Assembly (NCBI RefSeq): GCF_000993825.1
Contig: NZ_CP011114.1
Span: forward strand, 682,001 to 746,000
From: Paenibacillus durus ATCC 35681
GTDB taxonomy: Bacteria > Bacillota > Bacilli > Paenibacillales > Paenibacillaceae
Length of the DNA stretch: 64,000 nt
Direction: 5' to 3'
The notes under the pieces are model-generated. The model saw only the letters and a list, made by a program, of their open reading frames with translations, made no database searches and was not told where the DNA came from. Numbering within the stretch: the stretch's first letter is position 1; every line of letters starts with the position of its first letter. This document shows positions 44,784 through 54,150 of the stretch, one piece after another. Both the position numbers and the translations under genes were made by a program.

Positions 44784-44996
44784 ATATAAGATGAACTTAA
44801 AAATGACGTCAGGGTAAGGAGTAACGAAGGGGAAGTTTGGAACTGTAGGAGCGACAGCGATCGCCTTTTTTCTCCGGATTTCATCCGCGAAGAGCGGTTT
44901 AAATCAAGAAATCTGGGGACAACAGCGGCCGGAAGTCCAAACATTCCTCGTAGTTACGACTATACCTGATGAGAGGATCTTAAGTTCATTTTATAT
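44784..44996. repeat. MITE-like element with terminal inverted repeats
   Basis: A 213-base stretch is bounded by 17-base inverted repeats with one mismatch (44784-44800, ATATAAGATGAACTTAA, and 44980-44996). It has no open reading frame of note. The inside contains CAGCGATCGCC-like palindromic sequence. It fills most of the gap between the amidase and lplA genes. Copy number elsewhere in the genome cannot be seen here. Confidence 0.6.
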
Positions 44997-45004
44997 CCCC
45001 CCGC

Positions 45005-46006
45005 CTATTCCTCCAGAAAAATCAACCCGATAACATCCTCCGGCTCGATACGGCCGAAATAATGCTTCAGGTCGAGGTGGGAGAGCGCCTGCCGGACCTC
45101 TTCCTGCTCATACCGCTTGCCGCGCAGGGCGTCTTCCACATCAGCCACATCGCCCACGCCGAAGAAGTCGCCGTAAATCTTGATTTCCTCGATCCGCCCG
45201 TCCTTGAGCTCCATCCGGATATCGACGATGCCGCCCGGGAACTTAACCGCATGCTTCACATTGCTCTTCGGCGACTGGCCGTAATTCCAATCCCAGTTCT
45301 GATACCGCTCCGTGGAGATCTTATGGATTTGCGCCCAATCTTCCTCATTAAGCTTGTACTGCGGCACTTCGACCGGCTCCATGCCGAAGATGGACCGCAG
45401 CAGGCCCGCGCGGAATTCCTCGATCGTCATGTCCGTTCCGAGCAGTTCTTTTATATTGGCCACCCGGCTGCGGACGGATTTGGTGCTCTTGGACTTGAAT
45501 TTTTCCGGATTTGCATTCAGCGAAGCCTGCACATCATCTAGATTCAGATTGTACATCAGCGTACCGTGGCTGAACATGCGTCCCCGGGTTGAGAACTGGG
45601 CGTTTCCGGAAATTTTTTGCTCCCCGACCTGAAGATCGTTGCGTCCGCTTAGTTCCGCGTTAACGCCCATGCTTTGCAAGTAATCGATGACCGGCTGGGT
45701 GAATTTCAGGAAGTTATGAAACGATTCGCCGTCATCTTTTGTGATGAAGCTGAAGTTCAGGTTGCCGAGGTCGTGATAGACCGCGCCTCCGCCGGACAAC
45801 CGCCGTACGACCTTGATATTATGCTCCTTGACGTACTCCTGATCGATTTCTTCTATTGTATTTTGATGCTTGCCGATAATAATGGACGGGCTGTTGATAT
45901 AAAACAGCAAATAGCTCTCGTCCATGGACAGAAATTTTAGCGCGTATTCCTCTATGGCCAAATTGATGGCCGGGTCCGTAATTCCGGCGTTATCGATAAA
46001 GAGCAT
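45005..46006 (-). CDS. lplA: Lipoate-protein ligase A
   Basis: The 333-residue enzyme attaches free lipoate to E2 and GcvH proteins in two ATP-dependent steps. The catalytic domain (about 1-240) has NSPSIIIGKHQNT, RRLSGGGAVYHDLGNLNFSF and KISGNAQF with the conserved lysine. A C-terminal accessory domain follows (about 245-333). The ATG at 46006 is chosen because GGAGGT lies six bases upstream; earlier ATG codons have no site. It is divergent from a MocR-type gene. Confidence 0.94.
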   Translation of the reverse strand: MLFIDNAGITDPAINLAIEEYALKFLSMDESYLLFYINSPSIIIGKHQNTIEEIDQEYVKEHNIKVVRRLSGGGAVYHDLGNLNFSFITKDDGESFHNFLKFTQPVIDYLQSMGVNAELSGRNDLQVGEQKISGNAQFSTRGRMFSHGTLMYNLNLDDVQASLNANPEKFKSKSTKSVRSRVANIKELLGTDMTIEEFRAGLLRSIFGMEPVEVPQYKLNEEDWAQIHKISTERYQNWDWNYGQSPKSNVKHAVKFPGGIVDIRMELKDGRIEEIKIYGDFFGVGDVADVEDALRGKRYEQEEVRQALSHLDLKHYFGRIEPEDVIGLIFLEE

Positions 46007-46102
46007 GTCCATACCTCCGTCGTAAAAAGAATTCATCCTATTCATTTCTTCCCTACCATAATACAACATTCATTAGAGAGAGATATCACTTTTTTGACAT
46101 AC

Positions 46103-46147
46103 AGAACCGCAACCGGTGAAAATCGCCGCGTGTGCGGTTCTTTTTTT
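46103..46147 (+). terminator. Leader terminator upstream of the MocR gene
   Basis: A perfect 9-bp stem (46103-46111 with 46133-46141) is followed by seven T residues. The next upstream gene reads the other way, so this acts only on plus-strand transcripts starting in the gap. Attenuation or a small RNA are both possible. Confidence 0.7.
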
Positions 46148-46190
46148 GCCTGTGCAAATATGCCATGATAACGGTGGAGGAGATACACGT

Positions 46191-47699
46191 ATGTTCAATG
46201 ATTTCAAGCTTGCGGAGGGACGTCCGGTCTATCTCCAAGTTAAGGATTATATGAAACGGCTGATCGTCCAAGGGGCGCTTCAGGCGGACCGGCGGCTTCC
46301 CGCGACCAGAGAACTGGCCGGGCTGCTCGGCGTCAGCCGCAATACGGTCATCTCCGCCTATGCGGAGCTTGAGGAAGACGGCTTCGCCTACACCGTGCAG
46401 GGCAAGGGCAGCTTTGCCGCTGCGGTGTCGCCCGTGCGGGCAGCCGGTATTACGGAAGCGGACGATGGCCGGAAGCTGGACTGGACGGAGCACGTGAGCG
46501 AATATGCCCGGCTGGCGGAGGAACTGGACCTGATGAAGCGCGGCATCCGGGCGGCGAAAGGAACGATCTCGTTTACGAGCATCGCGCCGGACGAGAAGCT
46601 GTTCGATCTGGACAGCGTCAAGCGCGCTTTTTCGGACCGGATGGCCGTGGAGGGAAATGTGCTGCTGAATTACGGCTATGCCAAGGGCTACAAGCCGCTG
46701 ATCGACTATTTAATGGATTATATGGCCCGCAAGGGCGTGGATACTCAGGATAAAGATATGCTGATTACGAGCGGCTTCACCGAAGGCTTTGACATCGTGC
46801 TGTCGGCCATCCGAAAGAAAAGCGGAACCGTGCTGTGCGAGAACCCGACCCACAATACGGCGATCAAAATTTTGAAGCTGCACGGCTTTGAAATCAAGGG
46901 CATCGCGATGGAGCCGGACGGCATCAGCATAGGCGGGCTGAAACAGGCGCTGGCAGAAGGAGCGTATGATCTCGCCTATCTCGTTCCGTCCTACCATAAC
47001 CCGACGGGCATTGTGACTTCCCTGCAAAAAAGGCTGGAGCTGATGACCTTGATGAACCGCTACCGGATTCCCATCATCGAGGACGGGTTCAACGAGGAAC
47101 TGCGGTACTCCGGCTCGCATGTGGCGCCGCTGGCGGCTATGGCGGGAGCGGGGAATGGCGTCATTTATATCGGAAGCTTTTCCAAAGTGCTGTTTCCGGG
47201 TCTCAGAGTGGGCTGGGTGCTGGCGGACCGGCGGCTGATCGGCATTCTTGAGAGCATCAAGCGGGCAAGGAACATTCATACCTCGACGCTCGACCAATCG
47301 CTGCTGTATCAATATTTGCATAACGGGAATCTGGAAAAATATTTACGCCGGGCGCGGGCCGAATATAAACGGAAATACGAGTGGACGCTTGCATGCTGCC
47401 GCGAGATGGTTCCTTATTCCACCCTGTCGGGAGACGGCGGGCTGCATCTGTTCATGGCGTTTGAGCAGGGCTTTGACACCAGGGAGCTGCTTGCGGTCTG
47501 CTCGGAAAAAGGCGTGATCTTCACGCCGGGGGACAATTTCTATACGGATGGAACAGGCGGGAACACGCTGCGTCTTGGATTCTCCAGAGTGACCGATGAG
47601 GATATCCGCAAGGGAATCGCCATCATCGGCGAAGCGGCAAGAGAGCTGATGAATGGTGACGGAAAAAATGGCGGCAGCTGGCGACCACAGAATGAATAG
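46191..47699 (+). CDS. MocR/PdxR-type GntR regulator with aminotransferase domain
   Basis: The 502-residue protein has an N-terminal GntR winged HTH (about 8-75, ADRRLPATRELAGLLGVSRN and AYAELEEDGFAYTVQGKGSF) and a class I aminotransferase-like domain (about 120-490). The latter keeps NPTHNTAI, YHNPTGIV, EDGFNEELRYSG and the PLP lysine in GSFSKVLFPGLRVGW. Such regulators sense PLP or an amino acid and control nearby genes. GGAGGAG sets ATG 46191. It precedes an aminotransferase gene, a plausible target. Confidence 0.92.
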   Translation: MFNDFKLAEGRPVYLQVKDYMKRLIVQGALQADRRLPATRELAGLLGVSRNTVISAYAELEEDGFAYTVQGKGSFAAAVSPVRAAGITEADDGRKLDWTEHVSEYARLAEELDLMKRGIRAAKGTISFTSIAPDEKLFDLDSVKRAFSDRMAVEGNVLLNYGYAKGYKPLIDYLMDYMARKGVDTQDKDMLITSGFTEGFDIVLSAIRKKSGTVLCENPTHNTAIKILKLHGFEIKGIAMEPDGISIGGLKQALAEGAYDLAYLVPSYHNPTGIVTSLQKRLELMTLMNRYRIPIIEDGFNEELRYSGSHVAPLAAMAGAGNGVIYIGSFSKVLFPGLRVGWVLADRRLIGILESIKRARNIHTSTLDQSLLYQYLHNGNLEKYLRRARAEYKRKYEWTLACCREMVPYSTLSGDGGLHLFMAFEQGFDTRELLAVCSEKGVIFTPGDNFYTDGTGGNTLRLGFSRVTDEDIRKGIAIIGEAARELMNGDGKNGGSWRPQNE

Positions 47700-47746
47700 G
47701 CTTGTATGAGCATGGGCGAATCGGTTAACGAAAAGGAGCGATAGAC

Positions 47747-47833
47747 ATGAAGGTTGGCGTGATCATGGGCGGCATATCGTCGGAAAGAGAAATTTCGCTG
47801 AAGGAAAGGGGCGTGCCCGTCCATGTCCGGTGA
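47747..47833 (+). pseudogene. N-terminal stub of D-alanine--D-alanine ligase
   Basis: A 28-codon frame with AAAGGAG upstream begins MKVGVIMGGISSEREISLK, the conserved start of Ddl, then diverges and stops. The rest of ddl is absent, and the following aminotransferase gene starts inside it. It looks like a deletion scar. It may still be translated and couple to the next gene. Confidence 0.75.
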
Positions 47834-49076
47834 ATGGATTCGTCAGGATGTTCGGGAGCTGCCCCCATCGGGCATCCGCGCTTTTTTTGAAAAATGCTCG
47901 GGTGACAAGGGCTTGATTCAGCTCGGAGTCGGCGAGCCGGATTTCCGGGTGCCGGAATCGGTCCGGAAAGCCTGCATCCGCGCGCTGAACCGGGGAGAAA
48001 CGGGGTACTCCTCGAATGCGGGGCTTCCGGAGCTCCGCCAGGAAATTGCCGGATATTTAAGCACCGGCTTCGGGCTTCACTATGATCCCGGTGCGGAGAT
48101 CATCGTCACGACAGGCAGCAGCGAAGCGCTGGATATCGCGCTGCGGACGGTCATTTCACCGGGAGACGAGGTGATCATCCCGTCACCCGGGTATGTCGCC
48201 TACGCGCCGATGGTTACACTGAGCGGAGGGGCTGTGCTGCCCGTGGAGACGAAGCGGGAAGAAGGCTTCAAGCTGACGGCCGAGGCGCTGCGGCAGAGCA
48301 TCACCCCGCGTACCAAGGCGCTCATCGTCAATTATCCGAATAATCCGACCGGCGCGGTCATGACCCGCAGAGATTGGGAGCCGATTGCCGAGCTTGCCGC
48401 TAAGCATAATCTGCTTGTCATTTCCGACGAGGTCTATGCCGAATTGACATACCGTGGACAGCATGTCAGCATCGCGGCGCTGCCGGGAATGAAAGAGCGG
48501 ACTATTGTTATCAGCGGATTCTCCAAAGCGTTCGCCATGACCGGCTGGAGGGTAGGCTATTCTTGCGCGAGCGGCGAACTATCTTCCGCGATGCTCAAAA
48601 TCCACCAGTACACCGCCATGTGCGCTCCCGTTCCGGGGCAGATTGCCGCCCTCGAATCGCTGCGGAGCGGAATTGTAGCAAAAGACCGGATGAAAGCCGC
48701 CTTTGACGCGCGGCGGACCCTGTTCGTCGAGGGGCTGAATACGATTGGCCTGCCCTGCTATATGCCGGACGGCGCCTTCTATGCCTTTCCGTCGGTTGCC
48801 GGAACCGGGCTGACCTCGGAGCAATTCGCGCTCCGGCTGCTTAATGAGGCCGGCGTCGCGGTCGTGCCCGGTTCCGTGTTCGGACCCGAAGGAGAGGGAC
48901 ATGTACGCTGCTCCTATGCCGCTTCGGACGAGCAGTTGACCGAAGCGCTGCGCCGGATCGGGCGCTTTATGGAGTCCCTGTCTCCAGGCGGGCACGCATT
49001 CCGCTTTCAGGAGGACCGAACCCCAGGGCACGGCGAAGCAGAGATTGAAGCCGGGGCGGCTGCGGTTGGCTCTTAA
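47823..49076 (+). CDS. Class I/II aminotransferase (PatA/AspB-like)
   Basis: The 417-residue PLP enzyme has VGEPDFRVPE near the start, NYPNNPTGAV, the cofactor pair in ISDEVYAELTYRG, the PLP lysine in GFSKAFAMTGWRVGY and a C-terminal HVRCSYAAS with the carboxylate-binding arginine. It belongs to the PatA / aspartate aminotransferase subgroup. The amino acid used is not clear. Its ATG sits in the last codons of a ddl stub, in another frame, with AAAGGGG 11 bases upstream. A long bidirectional terminator follows. Confidence 0.9.
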   Translation: MSGEWIRQDVRELPPSGIRAFFEKCSGDKGLIQLGVGEPDFRVPESVRKACIRALNRGETGYSSNAGLPELRQEIAGYLSTGFGLHYDPGAEIIVTTGSSEALDIALRTVISPGDEVIIPSPGYVAYAPMVTLSGGAVLPVETKREEGFKLTAEALRQSITPRTKALIVNYPNNPTGAVMTRRDWEPIAELAAKHNLLVISDEVYAELTYRGQHVSIAALPGMKERTIVISGFSKAFAMTGWRVGYSCASGELSSAMLKIHQYTAMCAPVPGQIAALESLRSGIVAKDRMKAAFDARRTLFVEGLNTIGLPCYMPDGAFYAFPSVAGTGLTSEQFALRLLNEAGVAVVPGSVFGPEGEGHVRCSYAASDEQLTEALRRIGRFMESLSPGGHAFRFQEDRTPGHGEAEIEAGAAAVGS

Positions 49077-49170
49077 CCGGAAACGCCGGATTTTGGTGGC
49101 TGGCATTCGAAGTGCCGCTGCGCATGGGACGGGCGATGAAAGCAGGAGTCGCCGGTCTGCATTAGACAGC

Positions 49171-49213
49171 AAAAGGTCCCGTCAGGCTGGGTGGAAGCCT
49201 GACGGGACCTTTT
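49171..49213. terminator. Bidirectional terminator
   Basis: A perfect 18-bp stem (49171-49188 with 49196-49213) has A residues on one side and T residues on the other, between convergent genes. Confidence 0.94.
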
Positions 49214-49217
49214 TGTG

Positions 49218-50903
49218 TTAAATTTTAAACTTCCTTACCGCTTCCTGCATTTTGAGCGTCTGGCCATGTAAATGCTCCACCGTCTTTGCGTGTCCATCGA
49301 GCTGTTCCTGCTGGCTGCGGTAATTGTCGGCCAGGGTCTCGGCGCCCGCCTGCGATTTCTTAGTGATCTGCGCAGTTTCCTCAACCGATGCGGTTACTTC
49401 TTCAGTTCCCGCCGAAATTTGCTGGGTGGCTGCGGAAACGGACTGAACGCTTTGGTTGATGCTCTGGATGAGTATGGCAAGGTGGTCGAAGGCGTTGCCG
49501 GCTTCCTCAACTTTGCCTACGCCGGACGCAACCTCGGCATTAACCTCATTCATACTGGTCACAGAACGCTGCATTTCTTCCTGCAGGCGCAGAAGGAACT
49601 CACGGATTTGCTCGGTGGCTTCTCTGGATTGCTCCGACAGTTTGCGCACTTCTCCGGCGACGACGGCGAAGCCGCGGCCATGCTCGCCCGCCCGCGCCGC
49701 TTCAATAGAGGCATTAAGCGACAGCATTTGGATTTGTTTGGTGATCTCCGAGATGCCCTGGACGATATCGCCGATTTTCTGCGACTGCTCGTCCATTTTG
49801 CGGAACTGTTCCAGCGATTTCGCGGAAGTCCGTCCAATCTGGCGCATCTGTTCGACAGCGCTTTGAGCCGTATCGTTGCCGCTGACCGCTTCGGAAGAAG
49901 CCTCATGGATCTGCTCGGTCACTTCGCCCGCTGCCGAAGCGATATGCTGAATGCCCAAGCTGATTTCTTCCATGGCCCGGGCGTTGTCCGCCGCACTGCT
50001 TGCGATTGCCGTGCTGCCTTTACCAATCTCAGAAGCGGATTTCCTGGAGCTTTCCGCCATATCCCGGATGCCGTCCACACGTTCCTTCATTTCGTTGGAA
50101 TCATCCATAACGGTGTCTGCGGTACTCAGCACCTCGCCGATTAAGTCTTTCAGGCGCAGCGTCATCGTTTGGAAGCTCTCGGCCAACCGGGAAATTTCGT
50201 CATGACCTTTAATATCCAATTCTTGAGTAAAATCACCCTCGGCCAATTGGTTGCTGTATGCCGCAAGCCGGGTGATCGGACGGGTAATTCGCCGGCTCAT
50301 GAGCATAGCCGCGCCCATGCTGATGATCAACGCCAGCAGCGTAATACCGGCGCTGGTCCACAGTGTACTCGTTATCTTATCCCTGACGAATGTCATATCC
50401 GCGCTGACGCCGACCACAAGGGCGCTTCCCGGAATGCCAACGTAAGCCGTCTTATGTACGCCATGACTGTCGGAATATATTTCGCTGATACCGCTCTTTC
50501 CCTTGGAGGCCTGCTCCAAAGCCGGTGTCACCTGAATTTCTTCCTTCCGTTTAAGCGCCGAAGCATGATCCGCACTCAGGACGACAGCTTTTCCATCTTT
50601 GTATTCTGCTAGAAAAATCGTCTCTACATTATGCTGGGTCCGTTTATCCCTTAAATAATATTCCACATTCGTCGCCGCCTGATCATTGGTGCGGGCCTGC
50701 ATGGCATTGGTTGAGTTGAGCTGTTTGTAAACATCCTGCGATGCGGAGCCGAGAAGCTTGTCGATCTGCGGGACAACGTAGCTGTTAATGGTGTTGATGG
50801 AGATAAAGTAAAAGCTGATACTAAGCGTAAGCGAAGTGAACAAGAGGGCAGCGAACAATAACAACATAAATCTCCGGCCAATGGAATGCCTGATCCGAAA
50901 CAT
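49218..50903 (-). CDS. Methyl-accepting chemotaxis protein
   Basis: The 561-residue receptor has a membrane segment at about 12-34, an extracellular single-Cache-like sensor to about 185, a second segment near 185-207 and a HAMP domain (about 208-260). The signalling domain carries the hairpin tip [20 protein letters not shown], where the CheA and CheW proteins dock, and long heptad coiled coils on both sides. The ligand is unknown. AAGGAGAG precedes its ATG. It is a stand-alone gene; no che genes are near. Confidence 0.95.
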   Translation of the reverse strand: MFRIRHSIGRRFMLLLFAALLFTSLTLSISFYFISINTINSYVVPQIDKLLGSASQDVYKQLNSTNAMQARTNDQAATNVEYYLRDKRTQHNVETIFLAEYKDGKAVVLSADHASALKRKEEIQVTPALEQASKGKSGISEIYSDSHGVHKTAYVGIPGSALVVGVSADMTFVRDKITSTLWTSAGITLLALIISMGAAMLMSRRITRPITRLAAYSNQLAEGDFTQELDIKGHDEISRLAESFQTMTLRLKDLIGEVLSTADTVMDDSNEMKERVDGIRDMAESSRKSASEIGKGSTAIASSAADNARAMEEISLGIQHIASAAGEVTEQIHEASSEAVSGNDTAQSAVEQMRQIGRTSAKSLEQFRKMDEQSQKIGDIVQGISEITKQIQMLSLNASIEAARAGEHGRGFAVVAGEVRKLSEQSREATEQIREFLLRLQEEMQRSVTSMNEVNAEVASGVGKVEEAGNAFDHLAILIQSINQSVQSVSAATQQISAGTEEVTASVEETAQITKKSQAGAETLADNYRSQQEQLDGHAKTVEHLHGQTLKMQEAVRKFKI

Positions 50904-51248
50904 GCGGTTCTCTCCTTTTTAAAAATGAAAAATGTACAAGCTATGATTCCATGATCCCCGTCATGCTGTTGATAAACGAAAAACGGCTTTTGTTGAGCCG
51001 GTATTCGTTTCTGCAATCAGTTGGGTAGGCCAGCGTCTGTTCTTGACAGCTAGGTCTATTATCCTGTCGTTCAACCCGGAATAAAGACATGGGGGGCGTG
51101 CATGAATACTATTTTATAAAATTAACCGTCGGTTGAATAGGGAGAAATGGCCTATGTAAGGTATAATTTTCTGTACTTCAATGATTTTTGCAGAATATTT
51201 CACCGATTTTTCTTTTTTTCAAGGGACGCACATATTACTTTTATAAAA
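50904..51248. other. Intergenic region upstream of the chemotaxis receptor
   Basis: No gene is visible in these 345 bases. An imperfect hairpin occurs at about 50977-51013 (AAACGA with TCGTTT, CGGCT with AGCCG). It presumably holds the receptor promoter, but I cannot place it. Confidence 0.4.
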
Positions 51249-51288
51249 AAAGAGAGCCGCGCATGATTATGACACGCTGGCTCTCTTT
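51249..51288 (-). terminator. Terminator of the M24 peptidase gene
   Basis: A 10-bp stem (51249-51258 with 51279-51288) is followed, on the minus strand, by a run of T residues. Confidence 0.88.
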
Positions 51289-51410
51289 ATTGGTTAGCAG
51301 TAAGGCAGGTTATCCCTGCCTTGAGGTGACATTATGCGTACGGACAGGCGAAGAACGGGTGCCCGGTTGACTGGAGAAGGCTCCCGTCCCTGCTGCCGCG
51401 CTGCCGGAAA

Positions 51411-52502
51411 TCACAGCTCCAGCACAGTCCAGCCTTTAGGGAATTGGGTCAGCGTCCGGGCGCCGCCCTCCGTGACGAGCACCTCGTCTTCGATCCGCAC
51501 GCCGCCGAGTCCCGGCACGTAAATCCCGGGTTCCACCGTAAAGACATTGCCGCTTTCCATGATGTCCCCGTTAAGGCCGTGCAGGGAAGGATATTCGTGA
51601 GTGTCCATGCCAAGGCCGTGGCCTACGCGGTGAACGAAATAAGACCCGTACCCCGCTTCTTCGATAACGGCGCGCGCGGCCTGGTCGACCGAGCCGTAGG
51701 AGGCCCCGGCTTTGGCGGCGGCAATGCCGGCTTCGTTGGCGGCCAGCACGGTATCGTAGATGCGGACCAGTTCACTGTCCGCCTGCCCTACGGCGAAGGT
51801 ACGGGTAATGTCTGAAGCATAGCCGTCCGCGAATACGCCGAGATCGAACATCAGCAGGTCGCCGGGTGCGATAAGCCGTCTGCCGGGAACGCCATGCGGG
51901 AGGGCAGTATTAGGCCCGGACAGCACCATCGTATCGAAGGAGGGCCCGGCGGCGCCGAGCTTTTTCATCAAATACTCCAGCTCCGCAACGAGCTCGATTT
52001 CGCTGACCCCCTCCTTCACATGGGCAAGCCCCTGGCGAAGCACTTCTTCCACCAGCTTGGCCGCATGCTCCATGCGCTCGATTTCCCCCGGTGATTTGAT
52101 GGCGCGCATCCGGCGCAGAAGAGGACCGATGTCGGCGAAGCTGTCCGCAGGCGCGGCTTTCGACAGAAGCTCGAAGCGAGCCACCGAGACATGCTCCTTC
52201 TCAATGCCCAGCTTCCCAAGCTTAGATCCGAGATGATTCTTCAGGAGGCTGTAAGGATCGTCCGTATCGCTGTGCGTGACGATCTTAGAGACGGTTGAGG
52301 ATGCATGTGCAGATTCAGCGTCAAGTGCGGGAACAATAAGCACGGGCTCCTCGCCGCGGCTCAGCAGCAGACCGAGGAACCGCTCATGCGGATTGCTGGC
52401 GAAGCCGGTCAAGTAATATACATGCTTGGGATCGGTGATCAGCAGGGCGTCCAGCCCTTCCACAGCCATTTCTCGTTCAAGTCTTTTCAGAGCTTCATTC
52501 AT
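51411..52502 (-). CDS. M24B family Xaa-Pro dipeptidase/aminopeptidase
   Basis: The 363-residue cytosolic peptidase has a creatinase-like N-terminal domain (about 1-130) and a pita-bread catalytic domain. The metal ligands are the aspartates in FDLGVFADGYASDITRT, the histidine in HRVGHGLGMDTHE, and glutamates in TVEPGIYV and RIEDEVLV. It removes residues next to proline from short peptides. The length and layout fit the YqhT/YpdF-type enzymes. AAGGGAGA lies ten bases before the ATG. Confidence 0.93.
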   Translation of the reverse strand: MNEALKRLEREMAVEGLDALLITDPKHVYYLTGFASNPHERFLGLLLSRGEEPVLIVPALDAESAHASSTVSKIVTHSDTDDPYSLLKNHLGSKLGKLGIEKEHVSVARFELLSKAAPADSFADIGPLLRRMRAIKSPGEIERMEHAAKLVEEVLRQGLAHVKEGVSEIELVAELEYLMKKLGAAGPSFDTMVLSGPNTALPHGVPGRRLIAPGDLLMFDLGVFADGYASDITRTFAVGQADSELVRIYDTVLAANEAGIAAAKAGASYGSVDQAARAVIEEAGYGSYFVHRVGHGLGMDTHEYPSLHGLNGDIMESGNVFTVEPGIYVPGLGGVRIEDEVLVTEGGARTLTQFPKGWTVLEL

Positions 52503-52693
52503 TTGTACAATAATCTCCCTTCAATTCACGATAACAAAATGGCAATGAAACCATTATAGAACATACAAGAGGAGGACGCACGGTAGGCTGAACGGTGATG
52601 TAGCTTCGTTATGAATTGACTTTCAAGGCGGCTATGGATTAACTTGAAACTAGTGTCAAAATTCGATTCGCGGCTGGATGGAGGAATGAATGG

Positions 52694-53197
52694 ATGAAAT
52701 GGCAGAAGAGCAGTATTGAAGATGCAACGCTGGAGGATCTGCCGGGCATTGTGGCTATTTACAACTCCACCGTGCCGGGACGGATGGTTACGGCCGACCT
52801 TGAACCCGTGAGCGTGGAGGACCGGCTTGGCTGGTTCCATGAGCATGGCAGCGGCCACCGCCCGCTGTGGGTGCTTAGAACAGACGGCGGAATCGCCGCC
52901 TGGCTGAGCTTTCAGTCGTTCCATGAAAGGCCGGCCTATAACGGAACGGCGGAAATCAGCATTTATGTAGCCGAAGAATATAGAGGCAGCGGAGCCGGAC
53001 GCCTGCTTGTGGGCCAAGCACTTGAGGAATGCGGGCGGCTTGGAATAAGCAATCTGGTCGGTTTGGTATTTGGGCATAATGGGCCAAGCCTGGGGCTTCT
53101 GGAGAAATTCGGCTTCGAGCGCTGGGGGCTCCTGCCCGGAGTAGCCGATATGGATGGCATACTGCGTGATTTGGTTATCGTTGGCCGCAAGGTTTAG
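52694..53197 (+). CDS. Phosphinothricin-type GNAT acetyltransferase
   Basis: The 167-residue protein resembles the Pat/YncA N-acetyltransferases. It has [40 protein letters not shown], the acetyl-CoA loop [11 protein letters not shown], and [20 protein letters not shown]. Relatives acetylate phosphinothricin, methionine sulfoximine or related amino acids. AGGA precedes ATG 52694. It is convergent with an HxlR gene, with a hairpin between. Confidence 0.9.
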   Translation: MKWQKSSIEDATLEDLPGIVAIYNSTVPGRMVTADLEPVSVEDRLGWFHEHGSGHRPLWVLRTDGGIAAWLSFQSFHERPAYNGTAEISIYVAEEYRGSGAGRLLVGQALEECGRLGISNLVGLVFGHNGPSLGLLEKFGFERWGLLPGVADMDGILRDLVIVGRKV

Positions 53198-53207
53198 AGC
53201 ACAACAC

Positions 53208-53246
53208 GCATGAAGGGAAACCGGCTCGGCCGATCTCCCTTCATGC
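53208..53246. terminator. Convergent terminator-like hairpin
   Basis: An 11-bp stem (53208-53218 with 53236-53246) lies between convergent genes; it has no T tract. Confidence 0.6.
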
Positions 53247-53260
53247 GGCGATCTAATGAT

Positions 53261-53590
53261 CTATGTGGATGAATTGGTTTCGGCCTCAATCCAGTCCCGG
53301 GACCAATGCTCCAGATCCCGAATGACCGTTTCCAGCGCTTTTCCTTTGTCGGTCAAGGAATACTGAATCCGTACCGGCGTTTCAGGAAATACTTCCCGGC
53401 GCACGATGCCCTCCTGTTCCAAATCCTTCAGCCTCTCGGACAGAAGTCTTCCGCTAAGAGGCAGGGAGGCTTCGATGGCGCCGAATCGCTGCGGTCCTTG
53501 AAGCAGCTGGTAAATGATCAGACCGGTCCAGCGCTTTCCGATAATATCCATGCTCTTTTGCAGCCGGGGACACAAGGAAGTCTGCTTCAT
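53261..53590 (-). CDS. HxlR family transcriptional regulator
   Basis: The 109-residue protein is a winged-helix regulator with CPRLQKSMDIIGKRWTGLII, RFGAIEASLPLSGRLLSERL and a wing QYSLTDKGKALE. The single N-terminal cysteine is typical of HxlR/QorR-type redox or aldehyde sensors. ATG 53590 follows AGAGGTG; an upstream GTG at 53599 is the alternative. It is divergent from the YqkE-like gene across about 90 bases. The target is unknown. Confidence 0.91.
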   Translation of the reverse strand: MKQTSLCPRLQKSMDIIGKRWTGLIIYQLLQGPQRFGAIEASLPLSGRLLSERLKDLEQEGIVRREVFPETPVRIQYSLTDKGKALETVIRDLEHWSRDWIEAETNSST

Positions 53591-53680
53591 TTGTCTCACC
53601 TCTTGCTTTCATTATAAACGAAAAGACAATGGACTAAAACAAAGATAAACAAAAATAAGCATAACAAGGAGGAAATTGCA

Positions 53681-53941
53681 ATGGCAAAAAAGAAAAAAAT
53701 GCCAAACGCTCCACGGGTGAGCAAGGAGGATGCTCCGGCAACCTTGAAGGACCTTCTGAGCAGTGAAGTACTGAACAAGCTGAAGGCCCAGGCCGATGAG
53801 CTGAAGAACGAGGAGAACGACCGCAAAGAAGCCGAGCGTAAGAAGGCGGAGGAAGCGCGTAAGGCGGAGCAGAAACGGCTGGACAACGATTTTGCCCATC
53901 TGCTGGAGAATAGCAGCCAGGACTGGCGGAAATACAAATAA
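53681..53941 (+). CDS. YqkE-like small charged protein (DUF3886)
   Basis: The 86-residue product is rich in Lys, Glu and Ala, with a long helical, coiled-coil-like middle (about 25-70). The N-terminus MAKKKKMPNAPRVSKEDAP and the C-terminus HLLENSSQDWRKYK resemble the YqkE family of Bacillus. No function is known. AAGGAGG precedes the ATG. Confidence 0.8.
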   Translation: MAKKKKMPNAPRVSKEDAPATLKDLLSSEVLNKLKAQADELKNEENDRKEAERKKAEEARKAEQKRLDNDFAHLLENSSQDWRKYK

Positions 53942-54150
53942 AAGTCAAAAAAAACGATATATGGAATCTTTTTCTATCCGAAAGGAAGACAGCTGTCCGA
54001 GACGTTCGGCCGGCTTCTTTTGTCATGTACATATTTCCATTAAATGCTCTGCAAAGATTAAAAAGTTGTTACTTAATGAGGGTCGAAGGCGGAATATGAT
54101 AAGAATACAAAATAGAAGCGAGACTGTACGATGGTTAGGAGAGTTCTACG

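Noticed and set aside
44657..44944. A 95-codon minus-strand frame between the amidase and lplA genes
   Set aside because: It runs through the amidase terminator and the inverted-repeat element and has no similarity I recognise.
49272..50144. A 290-codon frame antisense to the chemotaxis receptor
   Set aside because: It mirrors the repetitive coiled coil of the receptor and lacks a ribosome site.
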